Shown here one piece after another: positions 41,066-50,553 of a stretch of DNA of 64,000 nt. Made by a program: the position numbers and the translations under genes. Each line of letters opens with the position of its first letter. Positions within the stretch are counted from its first letter, which is position 1. Below the pieces are notes generated by a model that was not told the DNA's origin, searched no databases, and worked only from the letters and a program-made list of their open reading frames with translations. The DNA is taken from positions 62,001-126,000 of the forward strand of contig NZ_JACHDA010000006.1 of assembly GCF_014207235.1 (NCBI RefSeq). The letters are read 5' to 3'. This DNA is from Sphingopyxis sp. JAI128 (GTDB lineage Bacteria > Pseudomonadota > Alphaproteobacteria > Sphingomonadales > Sphingomonadaceae).

Positions 41066-43279
41066 ATGCGCCTCAAACTTTCCCTCATGCTCGCCGCCGC
41101 GCTCGTTTCGGCCATTCCGGGTCCGGCGCAGGCGCAATATACGCTCAACGTGCGCGATGCCGATATCCGCGCCTTCATCCAGGACGCAGCGCGGATCACC
41201 GGGCGCACTTTCGTCATCGACGGGCGCGTCAACGGCAAGGTATCGGTCGTGACCGACCGGCCGCTGTCGCGCAGCGAATATTTCGAGATTTTCCTCGCCA
41301 CACTGCGCTCGAACGGCCTCGTGGCGGTGCCGGGTCCGAACGGCAGCTACCGGGTCCAGCCCATCGACGGCGCCGCGGCTCAGCCCGGCCGGATCGGCAG
41401 CGGCGGCGCGGCGCAGAACCAGTTCGTCACCGAAATCATCCGCCTCAAGCATATCGACGCCGTCGCCGCGGTCGAAACGCTGCGCCCGCTCGTCAGTGCG
41501 CAAGGCTCGCTCACCGCGAACCGCAACGCCAACAGCCTCGTCGTCGCCGACTTTGCCGACAATATCCGCCGTATCCGCGCGCTCGCGAGCAGCATCGACC
41601 GCGACAGCTCGACCAGCCAGATCGTCACGCTGAAAAATGCAGGCGCGCGCGAAATCGCCGCCGCGCTCGCCGCGCTGGTGCCGGCGGCGGGCGAGGGCGC
41701 GCGCGCACCGCTCGCGATCGTGCCGATCGACAGCAGCAACGCGATTGCGCTCAGGGGCGACCAGGCGCTTGTCGCACGCTTCGTGTCGATGGCGAACGAT
41801 CTCGATGCCAAGGCGGCGGGCGGGACCGAACTGCGCGTTTACTGGCTCGAACATGCCAATGCCGAAACCTTGCTCCCGACGCTTCAGCAGTTGATCGGCG
41901 GCGGCAGCGATCCGGCGCAGAAAGCAGGCCTGCCGCCGGCGTCATCCTCGACCTCATCGTCGGGTAGTAGCGGCACGCCGGCCCCGGCGGCTGCCGCCGC
42001 GCCCACCTCGACCTCGATCGGGGCCGGAGGCAGCGGCAGCATCTCGACCCGCGGTCCCGCCATCGTCACGCGCTACGAAGGCGCTAACGCGATCATCGTC
42101 GCGGCGAACAGCGAGGTGCAGCGCATGCTCGGCGAGCTGATCCGCCAGCTCGACAGCCGGCGGCAACAAGTGCTGGTCGAGGCGATCGTCGTCGAAATCG
42201 GCGACGATGCGGCCAAGCGGCTCGGCGTCCAGTTCCTGCTTGGCGGCAAGAATATCCCGTTCGTCGCGACCAGCTACAGCAATGCGCAGCCGAATATCCT
42301 GACGCTGGGCGGCGCCTATGCAGCGAACGAGTTGTCACAGCAGACGACGACGGTGAACGGCAACACGACGGTCACGCAGACGAACAGCTCGCTTGGCAAC
42401 AGCCTGCAGGAAGCGGCGGCCGCGTCGCTGCTGACCGCGACTGGCGGTTTCGCGGGCTTCGCGGGCGATATTGGCAAAAATACGGTGTTCGGCGCAATCA
42501 TCAACGCGGTGAAGTCGGACACCACGTCGAACCTGCTTGCGACCCCGCATATCGTCACGCTCGACAATCAGGCCGCGAAATTCCTCGTCGGGCAGGAAGT
42601 GCCGATCACGACGGGCGAGGCGCTCAGCGACAATTTCGACAATGCCTTCCGGACCGTCCAGCGCGAGGAGGTCGGCATCAAGCTCGACGTCACGCCGCAG
42701 GTCAATGGCGCGGGTGAGGTGAAGCTGTTCCTGCGGCAGGAGGTGTCGAGCGTTGCGGGCCCCGTTTCGTCGCGCAACAGCGACCTCATCCTCAACAAAA
42801 GGTCGTTCGAAACCGTGCTGACCGTCGACGACGGCGAAATCCTCGCGATCGGGGGGCTGCTCAACGACGACGAGCGCCGGACGATCGAACGAATCCCGCT
42901 GCTCAGCGATATCCCGCTGCTCGGCGAGTTGTTCAAATCGCGCAGCCGGACCCGGTCGAAGACCAATTTAATGGTCTTTATCCGGCCGACGATCCTGAAG
43001 AGCCGTGAGGACAATGCCGCGCTCACCGCGCGTCGCTATGGCTATGTCCGCGACTTCCAGCTGCAACGCAATCCGGGAGAAGAGCCCCCGATCGATACGC
43101 TCGTTCGCGACTATCTGGGCACTGTGCCGCCGGTCCCGAGCGATCCGATGGCGTCCGACGTAACGGTGGGCCCTGCTGCGGCCCCGGCCATGCGGGGCGA
43201 CGGGCGCGCGATTACCCCCATCGACGTCCCGCCATCGGTCCCGCAACAGCCTGTGCCGCCGACCGGAGAATATCCGTGA
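41066..43279 (+). CDS. gspD: Type II secretion outer-membrane secretin
   Basis: A 737-residue secretin. It has a signal peptide ending QAQ, an N0 domain starting YTLNVRDADIRAFIQ, N1-N3 repeats with a Ser/Gly/Ala-rich loop near residues 290-325, and a secretin core with the LLSDIPLLGELFKS signature before LMVFIRPTIL. It forms the outer-membrane channel. The Pro-rich C-terminal tail (S-domain position) is unlike that of pilotin-dependent secretins, and no pilotin gene is present here. Confidence 0.95.
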   Translation: MRLKLSLMLAAALVSAIPGPAQAQYTLNVRDADIRAFIQDAARITGRTFVIDGRVNGKVSVVTDRPLSRSEYFEIFLATLRSNGLVAVPGPNGSYRVQPIDGAAAQPGRIGSGGAAQNQFVTEIIRLKHIDAVAAVETLRPLVSAQGSLTANRNANSLVVADFADNIRRIRALASSIDRDSSTSQIVTLKNAGAREIAAALAALVPAAGEGARAPLAIVPIDSSNAIALRGDQALVARFVSMANDLDAKAAGGTELRVYWLEHANAETLLPTLQQLIGGGSDPAQKAGLPPASSSTSSSGSSGTPAPAAAAAPTSTSIGAGGSGSISTRGPAIVTRYEGANAIIVAANSEVQRMLGELIRQLDSRRQQVLVEAIVVEIGDDAAKRLGVQFLLGGKNIPFVATSYSNAQPNILTLGGAYAANELSQQTTTVNGNTTVTQTNSSLGNSLQEAAAASLLTATGGFAGFAGDIGKNTVFGAIINAVKSDTTSNLLATPHIVTLDNQAAKFLVGQEVPITTGEALSDNFDNAFRTVQREEVGIKLDVTPQVNGAGEVKLFLRQEVSSVAGPVSSRNSDLILNKRSFETVLTVDDGEILAIGGLLNDDERRTIERIPLLSDIPLLGELFKSRSRTRSKTNLMVFIRPTILKSREDNAALTARRYGYVRDFQLQRNPGEEPPIDTLVRDYLGTVPPVPSDPMASDVTVGPAAAPAMRGDGRAITPIDVPPSVPQQPVPPTGEYP

Positions 43280-44769
43280 CCGACAGCGAAAGCGCGGCGC
43301 CGCCCCCGGCGCCGGTCGATATCCCCTATGGCTTTGCCCGGACGCACGGCGTCGTCATCGCCCCGGGCGACGATGGCGTCTGGCTTGCGACGCTGCGCGA
43401 AGGCAGCGACCCGGCGGTGCTGATCGAGGTGAAACGCTATCTGGCGCAGCCGCTGCGCGTGGCGGCGGCAAGCGGCGCCGATTTCGACCGGCTGCTGTCG
43501 GATCATTACGCGGTCGACAGTTCTGCCGCCGCGATGGCGGGGTCGCTCGACGGCGGCGATCTCGATCTCGGCATCCCCAGCGCCGAGGACCTGCTCGACA
43601 GCGCCGACGACGCCCCCGCGATCCGCCTGATCAACGCGATCATCGCCGAAGCGGTGCGGCAGGGGGTCAGCGATATCCATATCGAGCCCTATGAAAGCGG
43701 GCTCGTCGTGCGGATGCGCGCCGACGGCGTGCTGCGCGAGCATTTGCGCATGCCGCCGCATGTCGCGCCTGTCGTCGTCAGTCGCATCAAGGTGATGGCG
43801 CGCCTCGACATCGCCGAACGGCGCGTGCCACAGGACGGGCGCATCGGGCTGACGCTTGCGGGCAAGGCGGTCGACGTCCGCGTTTCGACGCTGCCCAGCC
43901 GCGCGGGCGAACGCGTCGTCATGCGTATCCTCGACAAGGATGCGGCGGGGATCGACTTCGACGTCCTTGGCCTTTCGGGCGCCGCCGACCAGATATTGCG
44001 CGAGGCGCTGGCCGAACCCAACGGCATCATCCTTGTCACCGGGCCGACCGGTTCGGGCAAGACGACCACGCTCTATGCGGCGCTCAAACAGCTCAACGAT
44101 GGCCAGCGCAATATCCTGACCGTCGAGGACCCCGTTGAATATGCCGTCGACGGCGTCGGCCAGACGCAGGTTAACAGCAAGGTCGGGCTCGATTTCGCCG
44201 CGGGTCTCCGCGCGATCCTGCGCCAGGATCCCGATGTCGTGATGGTCGGCGAAATCCGCGACCGCGAAACCGCCGATATCGCGGTGCAGGCCTCGCTGAC
44301 CGGACACCTTGTCCTCTCGACCGTCCATACCAATGATGCGGTCGGCGCGATCACGCGCCTCAAAGACCTCAAGGTCGAACCCTTCCTGCTCGCCTCGACG
44401 CTGCGCGCGGTGCTTGCCCAGCGGCTGGTGCGCAAACTCTGCGATCATTGCCGTGAGCCGGTGCAGGCCGACAATAGCGTCGCGGCCATCCTCGGGCTCG
44501 ATATCGGTACGGTCATCTGGCGCCCCAAGGGCTGCGACCAGTGCGGCGGCACGGGCTTCAAGGGTCGGATCGGGGTGTTCGAGGCGATCAAGGTCGACGA
44601 AACTGTCCGCCGCTATATTTATGCGGGCGGCGACGAGGCGATGATCGCGAAACACGCTTTTCTGAAATCGCCGACGCTCGCCTCGGCGGCGCGTTCGATG
44701 GTCGCAAAAGGACTGACGACCGCCGAGGAAGCGATCCGCATCGCGCGGCGCGAGGATGTCGATGCCTGA
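43276..44769 (+). CDS. gspE: Type II secretion ATPase
   Basis: A 497-residue secretion ATPase with Walker A GPTGSGKTTT (about residue 256), aspartate box, Walker B VMVGEIRDRET and His box STVHTNDA. A tetracysteine zinc module (CDHC ... CDQC) lies near residues 392-420. It powers pseudopilus assembly from the cytoplasmic face. GTG start overlaps the gspD stop by 4 bp. Confidence 0.95.
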   Translation: MTDSESAAPPPAPVDIPYGFARTHGVVIAPGDDGVWLATLREGSDPAVLIEVKRYLAQPLRVAAASGADFDRLLSDHYAVDSSAAAMAGSLDGGDLDLGIPSAEDLLDSADDAPAIRLINAIIAEAVRQGVSDIHIEPYESGLVVRMRADGVLREHLRMPPHVAPVVVSRIKVMARLDIAERRVPQDGRIGLTLAGKAVDVRVSTLPSRAGERVVMRILDKDAAGIDFDVLGLSGAADQILREALAEPNGIILVTGPTGSGKTTTLYAALKQLNDGQRNILTVEDPVEYAVDGVGQTQVNSKVGLDFAAGLRAILRQDPDVVMVGEIRDRETADIAVQASLTGHLVLSTVHTNDAVGAITRLKDLKVEPFLLASTLRAVLAQRLVRKLCDHCREPVQADNSVAAILGLDIGTVIWRPKGCDQCGGTGFKGRIGVFEAIKVDETVRRYIYAGGDEAMIAKHAFLKSPTLASAARSMVAKGLTTAEEAIRIARREDVDA

Positions 44770-45976
44770 TTATCGCTATGTGGCGATCGATCCCCAGGGC
44801 CGCGAACGCAAGGGGCGATTGACCGCCGCGACCGACGATGCGGCGCGCGCCGACCTGATCCGCCGCAGATTCCATATCGTTGCCGTCGAGGCTGCGGGCG
44901 CGAAGCCCACGCGACGGTCGTTGCTCGCCTTTCGGAAGAACAGCCTCAGCAGCAAGGAACTCGCGCTGTTTACGCGCCAGCTTGCGACGCTCGCCGAAGT
45001 CGCGCCCCTCGAAGAGGCGCTGCGCACGCTGACCCGGCAAAGCGAAGCCGAAAGTGCGCGCGCCGTCATCGGCGAAGTTCATGCGGGCCTGCTCGAAGGC
45101 CGCCGCCTCGCCGACGCGATGGCGCGCCAGCCGGCCAGCTTTCCCTCGCTCTATCGCGCGATGGTCGCGGCGGGCGAAACGACGGGCAGCCTTACGACGA
45201 TCCTCGCGCGGCTCGCCGACCTGCTCGAACGGCAGGCGGAGGTGCGCGGCAAGCTCATCGCCGCGCTCGCCTATCCTGTCGTCCTCGCGGTCGTCGCGAT
45301 CGGCGTCGTCGCCGCGCTGATGATCTTCGTCGTCCCGCGCGTCGTCGAACAATTCACCGATGTCGGCCAGCAACTGCCCTTCCTGACCCGCGCGGTGATC
45401 GCGATTTCGGGCTTCGCCGCGAACTGGTGGTGGCTGATCGCGCTCCTGATCGCCGCCGCGATTTTCGGCTGGGTATCGGCGATGCGCCGCCCGGCGTTCA
45501 AGGCGGCGGTCGATGCGCGCCTCCTGCGTCTGCCGCTGTTCGGCCGCCTGCTTCGCGATCTTTACGCCGCGCGCTTTGCGCGGACGCTGTCGACGATGGT
45601 GTCGAGCCGCCTGCCGCTCGTCGAAGGGCTTAAACTGACCGTGCCGACGATCCGCAACGCCGCGCTGGCCGGCGCGACGGCGAATATCGTCGATCAGGTG
45701 CGCGCGGGCGGCGGCCTGTCCGCGGCGCTTCGCGATGCCGGCGTTTTTCCGCCCCTGCTCGTCTATATGACCGCCAGCGGCGAAAGCGCGGGCCGGCTCG
45801 AAGTCATGCTCGAACGCGCGGCCGATTATCTCGAACGCGAATTCGACCGGTTTACGGCCGCGTCGATGGCGCTTCTCGAACCTGTCATAATTGTCGTTAT
45901 GGGGTCGTGTGTCGCCCTCATCATCCTCGCCATCCTGCTGCCGATCCTCCAGCTGCAGAACCTAGCCGGACTATGA
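44762..45976 (+). CDS. gspF: Type II secretion inner-membrane platform protein
   Basis: A 404-residue GspF with two T2SSF domains (each with a conserved helical bundle) and three transmembrane helices near residues 170-195, 218-240 and 375-400. It anchors GspE. The ATG at 44762 has GCGAGG 7 bp upstream; the ATG at 44756 would lie too close to it. It overlaps gspE by 8 bp and gspG by 4 bp. Confidence 0.93.
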   Translation: MPDYRYVAIDPQGRERKGRLTAATDDAARADLIRRRFHIVAVEAAGAKPTRRSLLAFRKNSLSSKELALFTRQLATLAEVAPLEEALRTLTRQSEAESARAVIGEVHAGLLEGRRLADAMARQPASFPSLYRAMVAAGETTGSLTTILARLADLLERQAEVRGKLIAALAYPVVLAVVAIGVVAALMIFVVPRVVEQFTDVGQQLPFLTRAVIAISGFAANWWWLIALLIAAAIFGWVSAMRRPAFKAAVDARLLRLPLFGRLLRDLYAARFARTLSTMVSSRLPLVEGLKLTVPTIRNAALAGATANIVDQVRAGGGLSAALRDAGVFPPLLVYMTASGESAGRLEVMLERAADYLEREFDRFTAASMALLEPVIIVVMGSCVALIILAILLPILQLQNLAGL

Positions 45977-46482
45977 AAATGTCGCTGATGAAGCTAATCT
46001 TCCGCCTGATGCTCGATACCTCCTATTCTGATCGGCCCCTGGCACCGGTCCGGCGCGGCAAGTCGGACGAGCGCGGCTTCACGCTGACCGAGTTGATGGT
46101 CGTCATCTTCATTATCGGCCTGCTTGCCACGGTCGTCATGATCAACGTCCTGCCCAGCCAGGACCGCGCGATGGTGACGAAGGCAAAAGCCGATATTGCG
46201 ACGCTCGAAAATGCGCTCGAACAATATCGCCTCGACAATCTGGCCTATCCGCCCTCGACCGACGGGCTCAATGCGCTCATCACCGCTCCGCCTGCGCTTG
46301 CGCAGCCCGAGCGCTATCGTCGCGGGGGCTATATCAAGAAACTGCCCGCCGACCCTTGGGGGCGCCCCTATAATTATCAGGCGCCGGGGCCGAACGGGAA
46401 GGCGTTCGATGTCTGGTCGCTCGGCGCCGACGGCGCCCCTGGCGGGACCGACGATAATGCGGATATTCGCAGCGACAGCTAA
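45973..46482 (+). CDS. gspG: Major pseudopilin
   Basis: A 169-residue pseudopilin: prepilin cleavage site DERG|FTLTE, hydrophobic helix, and a C-terminal GspG domain with the DPWGRPYNYQ and calcium-loop DGAPGGTDDNADI segments. The leader before the cleavage glycine is about 34 residues long, far longer than usual. A downstream ATG at 46009 would give a shorter one. It overlaps gspH by 26 bp. Confidence 0.93.
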   Translation: MKMSLMKLIFRLMLDTSYSDRPLAPVRRGKSDERGFTLTELMVVIFIIGLLATVVMINVLPSQDRAMVTKAKADIATLENALEQYRLDNLAYPPSTDGLNALITAPPALAQPERYRRGGYIKKLPADPWGRPYNYQAPGPNGKAFDVWSLGADGAPGGTDDNADIRSDS

Positions 46483-46936
46483 GGCGCAGGCGCGTCCCCG
46501 ACCGAACGGCTTCACGCTTGTCGAACTGATGGTCGTACTCGCGATCATGGCGCTCGCCGCGACCGCGGTCGTGCTCACCATTCCGGGCGAGGAACGCACC
46601 GTGCGCAGCGAGGCCGATCGTCTTGCCGCGCGTCTTGCCGCCGCGCGCGACGTCGCGGTGATCGAGGGGCGCAGCGTTACGGTCAATTTCGCGCCGTCGG
46701 GCTATGGCTTCGAACGACGGATTTCGGGCGCATGGCAGCCGCTGCCGGGGCGTGCCTTTGAACGGCGCAACTGGCCCGGCGACGTGCATTTTTCTGCGGG
46801 TAACGGCCAGGGCGCGGCGCGCATCCTGTTCGACCGCGTCGGGGTCAGTCCGACGCCGCAGGTCATCATTCTCGCCGGCGGCGACGCGCGCGAGGTCGTG
46901 CGCGTCTCGGCGACGGGGGAGGTCAGCCGTGACTGA
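46457..46936 (+). CDS. gspH: Minor pseudopilin GspH
   Basis: A 159-residue pseudopilin with the cleavage motif RPNG|FTLVE after a basic leader and a GspH-type beta-rich domain. The ATG at 46457 lies 26 bp inside gspG. It assembles near the pseudopilus tip. It overlaps gspI by 8 bp. Confidence 0.85.
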   Translation: MRIFAATAKAQARPRPNGFTLVELMVVLAIMALAATAVVLTIPGEERTVRSEADRLAARLAAARDVAVIEGRSVTVNFAPSGYGFERRISGAWQPLPGRAFERRNWPGDVHFSAGNGQGAARILFDRVGVSPTPQVIILAGGDAREVVRVSATGEVSRD

Positions 46937-47315
46937 TGGCGCCGATACCGATTTGCCGCCGGGCGATCGCGGCTTCACTTTGCTCGAGATGCTCGTTGCG
47001 CTCAGCATCATCAGCATCGCGGCGCTGACGCTCGTGCGGCTCGATGCCTATGCCGTGCGCTCGGCCGGCGATCTTGACGAAACGACGATGGCGGGGATCG
47101 TCGCCCAGAACCGCGCGGTCGAACTCTGGACGGACCCCGCGCCGCCGACGATCGGCAACAGCGCAAGCCTCGTCGCCAACGCCGGCCGCAACTGGCGCGT
47201 CGAACAGCGCGTTGCAAGGACCGCCGATGATGCCCTGCTGCGCATCGACCTGCTCGTCCGCCCCGAAAGCGGCAACGGGCAGGCGGCGCTGACGATCATC
47301 CGGCCGAGCCGATGA
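46929..47315 (+). CDS. gspI: Minor pseudopilin GspI
   Basis: A 128-residue pseudopilin with cleavage site DRG|FTLLEMLVAL. The rest has the short GspI fold including the AELWTDP-like segment. GTG start at 46929 overlaps gspH by 8 bp. It forms the tip complex with GspJ and GspK. Confidence 0.87.
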   Translation: MTDGADTDLPPGDRGFTLLEMLVALSIISIAALTLVRLDAYAVRSAGDLDETTMAGIVAQNRAVELWTDPAPPTIGNSASLVANAGRNWRVEQRVARTADDALLRIDLLVRPESGNGQAALTIIRPSR

Positions 47316-47923
47316 GGGATCAGCGCGGCTTTACCCTCGTCGAGATGCTCGTCGCGCTCTCGATCTTCGCTGCGATCGCGGCGATGGGCGTCACGCTGCT
47401 GCGCAGCAGCGTCGATACGCAGGACGCGGTGCAGGAACGATTGAAGGCGATGGCCGGGATCAACCGGCTGCGCGCCGTGATGGCGAACGATCTCGCCCAA
47501 GCGGTACAGCGCCCGACGCGCGGTCCGGCGGGCGAGGCCATCCCGGCGTTCGCCGGCTCCTCGACCGGTTTTGCCTTTGTCCATGGCGGCGCGGCATCGC
47601 TCGACGGCGGCCCGCGCGCGAATGTCGAACGGGTCGGTTATGCGTTGGTCGGCGGCGAGTGGCGGCGCGCGACGCAGCCGATGCTCGACGGTACGTCGCT
47701 GGGCGACGGCGATCGGCTGGTCGGAGATGTCAGGGGCATTGCGGTTCGCTATCGCAACGAAAACGGCAATTGGAGCGATAGCTGGACGTCCGATCCCGGC
47801 GATCGGTTGCCGCGCGCGGTCGAGGTGCGGCTGACGCGCACCGGCCGCGAGGCGCTCACCATGTTGTTCTTGACCGCGCCAACGCTGCCGCCGCCGCCCG
47901 TTGCAGGGACCCCGGCATCATGA
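47312..47923 (+). CDS. gspJ: Minor pseudopilin GspJ
   Basis: A 203-residue pseudopilin with a very short leader (MRDQRG|FTLVEMLVALS). The C-terminal part has the GspJ pattern with the RLTRTGREALTMLFLT strand and a proline-rich tail. It overlaps gspI and gspK by 4 bp each and belongs to the tip complex. Confidence 0.88.
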   Translation: MRDQRGFTLVEMLVALSIFAAIAAMGVTLLRSSVDTQDAVQERLKAMAGINRLRAVMANDLAQAVQRPTRGPAGEAIPAFAGSSTGFAFVHGGAASLDGGPRANVERVGYALVGGEWRRATQPMLDGTSLGDGDRLVGDVRGIAVRYRNENGNWSDSWTSDPGDRLPRAVEVRLTRTGREALTMLFLTAPTLPPPPVAGTPAS

Positions 47924-48927
47924 GGTGGGGGAAGGCGGACGAGCGCGGCGCCGCGTTGCTGACCGTGCTGCTGCTCGTCGCCGTGATGGCGGTGATCGCC
48001 GCAACGGCGCTCGATCGGCTGACGCTCGCGACGCGCATCGCCGGCAGCGCCGCGACGGTCGATCAGGGTCGCGCCTATGCCTTCGCTGCCGAACAGATCG
48101 CGCTGCGCCGCGTCGCGGACCTTGTCGGGCGCGATCCTGCGAAGCTGACGCTCGCTGGCAATTGGCTCGGGCGCGATTTCACGCTGCCGCTTCCGGGAGG
48201 CGAGGGTCGGGCAAAGCTCGCCGATGCAAACAATTGCTTCAATCTCAACAGCCTTGTCGCCGAAACCATACCCGGACGCTTGAGCCAACGGTCGGGGTCG
48301 ATGCGCCAGTTCGGCGAACTGATGACATTGCTCGGCATCGATCCCGGACAGGCGCAGTCGATTGCCGGCGCCGCGGCGGACTGGATCGACAGCGACAGCA
48401 ACGAAGGACCGCTGGGCGCGGAGGACAATGCCTATCGTGCGATGGAGGGTTCCTATCTGCCTGCCAATCGCAAGATGGCCGATGTCAGTGAGTTGCGCGC
48501 GGTGCGCGGCGTCACCCCGAAAATCTATGCGCGGCTGAAACCCTGGATCTGCGTGTTGCCGGCGACCGATCCGGTGCGGCTTAACGTCAACACGCTCGCG
48601 CCCGAACAGGCGCCGCTGGTCGCGATGTTGGTGCCCGGCGAAATCACCGTCGCCGAGGCGCGGGCGGCGCTGGCGGCGCGACCCGCGGGCGGCTATGGCA
48701 GCAGCGTACGATTCTGGGAGGCGGGTCCCTTGGCTGGACGAAAACCGTCGCCCGATGTGGCCGAACAGGCCGGGGTGACCAGCCGCTGGCTGGCGCTGAC
48801 GACGAATGTGACGATGGGGGACGGTTTCTTGACCGCAGTTTCGCTGATCGATGCCAATGGTGGCGCGCCTTCTGCCGGCGCCGCGGCTCCGACGATTGTG
48901 CGCCGCGACTGGGGCGAGGCCGACTGA
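47920..48927 (+). CDS. gspK: Minor pseudopilin GspK
   Basis: A 335-residue pseudopilin, longer than the others as is normal for GspK. The leader ends ERG|AALLTVLLLV and lacks glutamate at position 5, a known feature of GspK. A helical insert precedes the LNVNTLAPEQAPLV segment. It caps the pseudopilus. Confidence 0.9.
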   Translation: MRWGKADERGAALLTVLLLVAVMAVIAATALDRLTLATRIAGSAATVDQGRAYAFAAEQIALRRVADLVGRDPAKLTLAGNWLGRDFTLPLPGGEGRAKLADANNCFNLNSLVAETIPGRLSQRSGSMRQFGELMTLLGIDPGQAQSIAGAAADWIDSDSNEGPLGAEDNAYRAMEGSYLPANRKMADVSELRAVRGVTPKIYARLKPWICVLPATDPVRLNVNTLAPEQAPLVAMLVPGEITVAEARAALAARPAGGYGSSVRFWEAGPLAGRKPSPDVAEQAGVTSRWLALTTNVTMGDGFLTAVSLIDANGGAPSAGAAAPTIVRRDWGEAD

Positions 48928-48928
48928 G

Positions 48929-50074
48929 ATGACGCGCACGCTGGTGATCTGGCTGCCGCCGCTGGCGGCGCTCGACGAAGGGACGGCCGAGGATTCCGCC
49001 TGGTTGCGCGTCGACGACGGCGTCATCGTCGATAGCGGGCAGGATAACGGCTGGGTGGAAGCATGGGAGAAACCCCGCGACGACAGCGCCGACGAGCGCC
49101 TCGTCGCGCTTGCACCGGCTGCCGACGTACCTTTGCGCTGGCTCCACTATCCCGATGCCGCGCCCGCGCAGGCTGCGGCCGCCGCGCGTATCGACGCGCT
49201 GAAAGCCAGCCTGGGCGATGCATCGGCGCTGCACGTCGTCGCGGGCGAGCCCGCTGGCATAGGGCAGGCGGTTCCGGTCGCCGTGACGACGCATGCCGCG
49301 ATGACGGCGTGGACGGAGTGGTTGAAGGCGCGCGAACTGACGCCCGCTGCGATCATCCCGGCCGCCGCCGCCGTGCCCCCGCCCGACCCCGAGGCGCTGT
49401 GGACGGCCGAGGTCGGCTATGAGCAGGTCATACGCTCTACCGACCGGGCGTGGGTGTCCGATCCCGAGCTCGATCCGCTGATCGCGGGCCATCGTGGCAT
49501 CGCGCCGCTCGATGCCGACCGGATGCGCGAGGCGCTGCTCCTAACGCTCGCGGCGCCGCCGCTCGATTTGCTCAGCGGGGGGTGGAAACCCAAGCGCAGC
49601 TGGTCGGTCGATTCGGCGATGCTGCGGCGCGTAAAGTGGCTGGGGATCGCGCTGCTCGTCGTCAGCTTGCTCGTCCCCATCATCTATGCGTTGCGGCTTG
49701 CCTCCGATACGGCGCGCGCCGACGACGCGGTGGTCGCGATGGCAAAGAAGGCCGGAGTGACGGCGCCCGACGCCGCGGCTGCAGAAGCCGAACTCGACCG
49801 TCGTCTCGCCGCCGCCGGTGGCGGGCCGCTCGCCTTTTCGGTTCCCGCATCGGCGCTCTATGACGCGATGGGCGACGCGCCGGGCGTGACGCTCAAGACG
49901 TTGTCGCACCGGACCGACGGCACGCTGACGACGACGCTTGCGGCGCCGCGGGTCGAGGATATCAACAAGGTTCTTCTGGCGCTGCAGGCGCGCGGATACC
50001 GCATCACCGCCCAGCCGATGGCGGGCAGCGATGGGCAGCAGATGGCCAATATCACGATCCGGGCGGTACCATGA
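48929..50074 (+). CDS. gspL: Type II secretion protein L
   Basis: A 381-residue GspL: cytoplasmic actin-like half (about 1-240), one transmembrane helix (about 243-262) and a small periplasmic ferredoxin-like domain. It links GspE to GspM. The ATG at 48929 is one base after the gspK stop, and it overlaps gspM by 4 bp. Confidence 0.85.
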   Translation: MTRTLVIWLPPLAALDEGTAEDSAWLRVDDGVIVDSGQDNGWVEAWEKPRDDSADERLVALAPAADVPLRWLHYPDAAPAQAAAAARIDALKASLGDASALHVVAGEPAGIGQAVPVAVTTHAAMTAWTEWLKARELTPAAIIPAAAAVPPPDPEALWTAEVGYEQVIRSTDRAWVSDPELDPLIAGHRGIAPLDADRMREALLLTLAAPPLDLLSGGWKPKRSWSVDSAMLRRVKWLGIALLVVSLLVPIIYALRLASDTARADDAVVAMAKKAGVTAPDAAAAEAELDRRLAAAGGGPLAFSVPASALYDAMGDAPGVTLKTLSHRTDGTLTTTLAAPRVEDINKVLLALQARGYRITAQPMAGSDGQQMANITIRAVP

Positions 50075-50553
50075 CCGAGCGACTGAAAAATTGGTGGGCC
50101 GGGCTGTCGCAGCGCGAACGCTGGCTCGTCGGTATCGCCGGCGTGCTTGCCGCGGGCGTTCTACTCTGGGGGCTGGGGCGCCCCGCGGTCGCGGCGTTCG
50201 GCGATCTCGAAAGCCAGCATCGCGCCGCGATCGAACGCGAAGGCCGGGTGGGCGCAAAGGTGCAGTTGCTTGCACAGCGCCCCGCCCGATCGGTCGCTGG
50301 GGCGGTCGACGCGGTCGCGATCGACCAGTATCTCGCGCAATCGGCGGGCGAGATCGGTCTGACGCTCGACCGTAACGAGGCGCGGGGCAGCGGACAGGCG
50401 GCGATCGCCATCGCCACCGCAAAGGCGCCGGTTCTGACCGACTGGCTCGCGTCGCTCGAGGGGCAGGGGTTCATCGTCGACCAGCTGACGATCACGCCGG
50501 CTGCCGACGGCACCGTTGGTTTGACCGCCGAGCTGCGAAAGGCCGGCCAATGA
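50071..50553 (+). CDS. gspM: Type II secretion protein M
   Basis: A 160-residue GspM with a short cytoplasmic tail carrying WWAGLSQRERWLV, a transmembrane helix (about 17-37) and a periplasmic domain. Partner of GspL and GspC. Start and stop overlap neighbours by 4 bp. Confidence 0.85.
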   Translation: MTERLKNWWAGLSQRERWLVGIAGVLAAGVLLWGLGRPAVAAFGDLESQHRAAIEREGRVGAKVQLLAQRPARSVAGAVDAVAIDQYLAQSAGEIGLTLDRNEARGSGQAAIAIATAKAPVLTDWLASLEGQGFIVDQLTITPAADGTVGLTAELRKAGQ

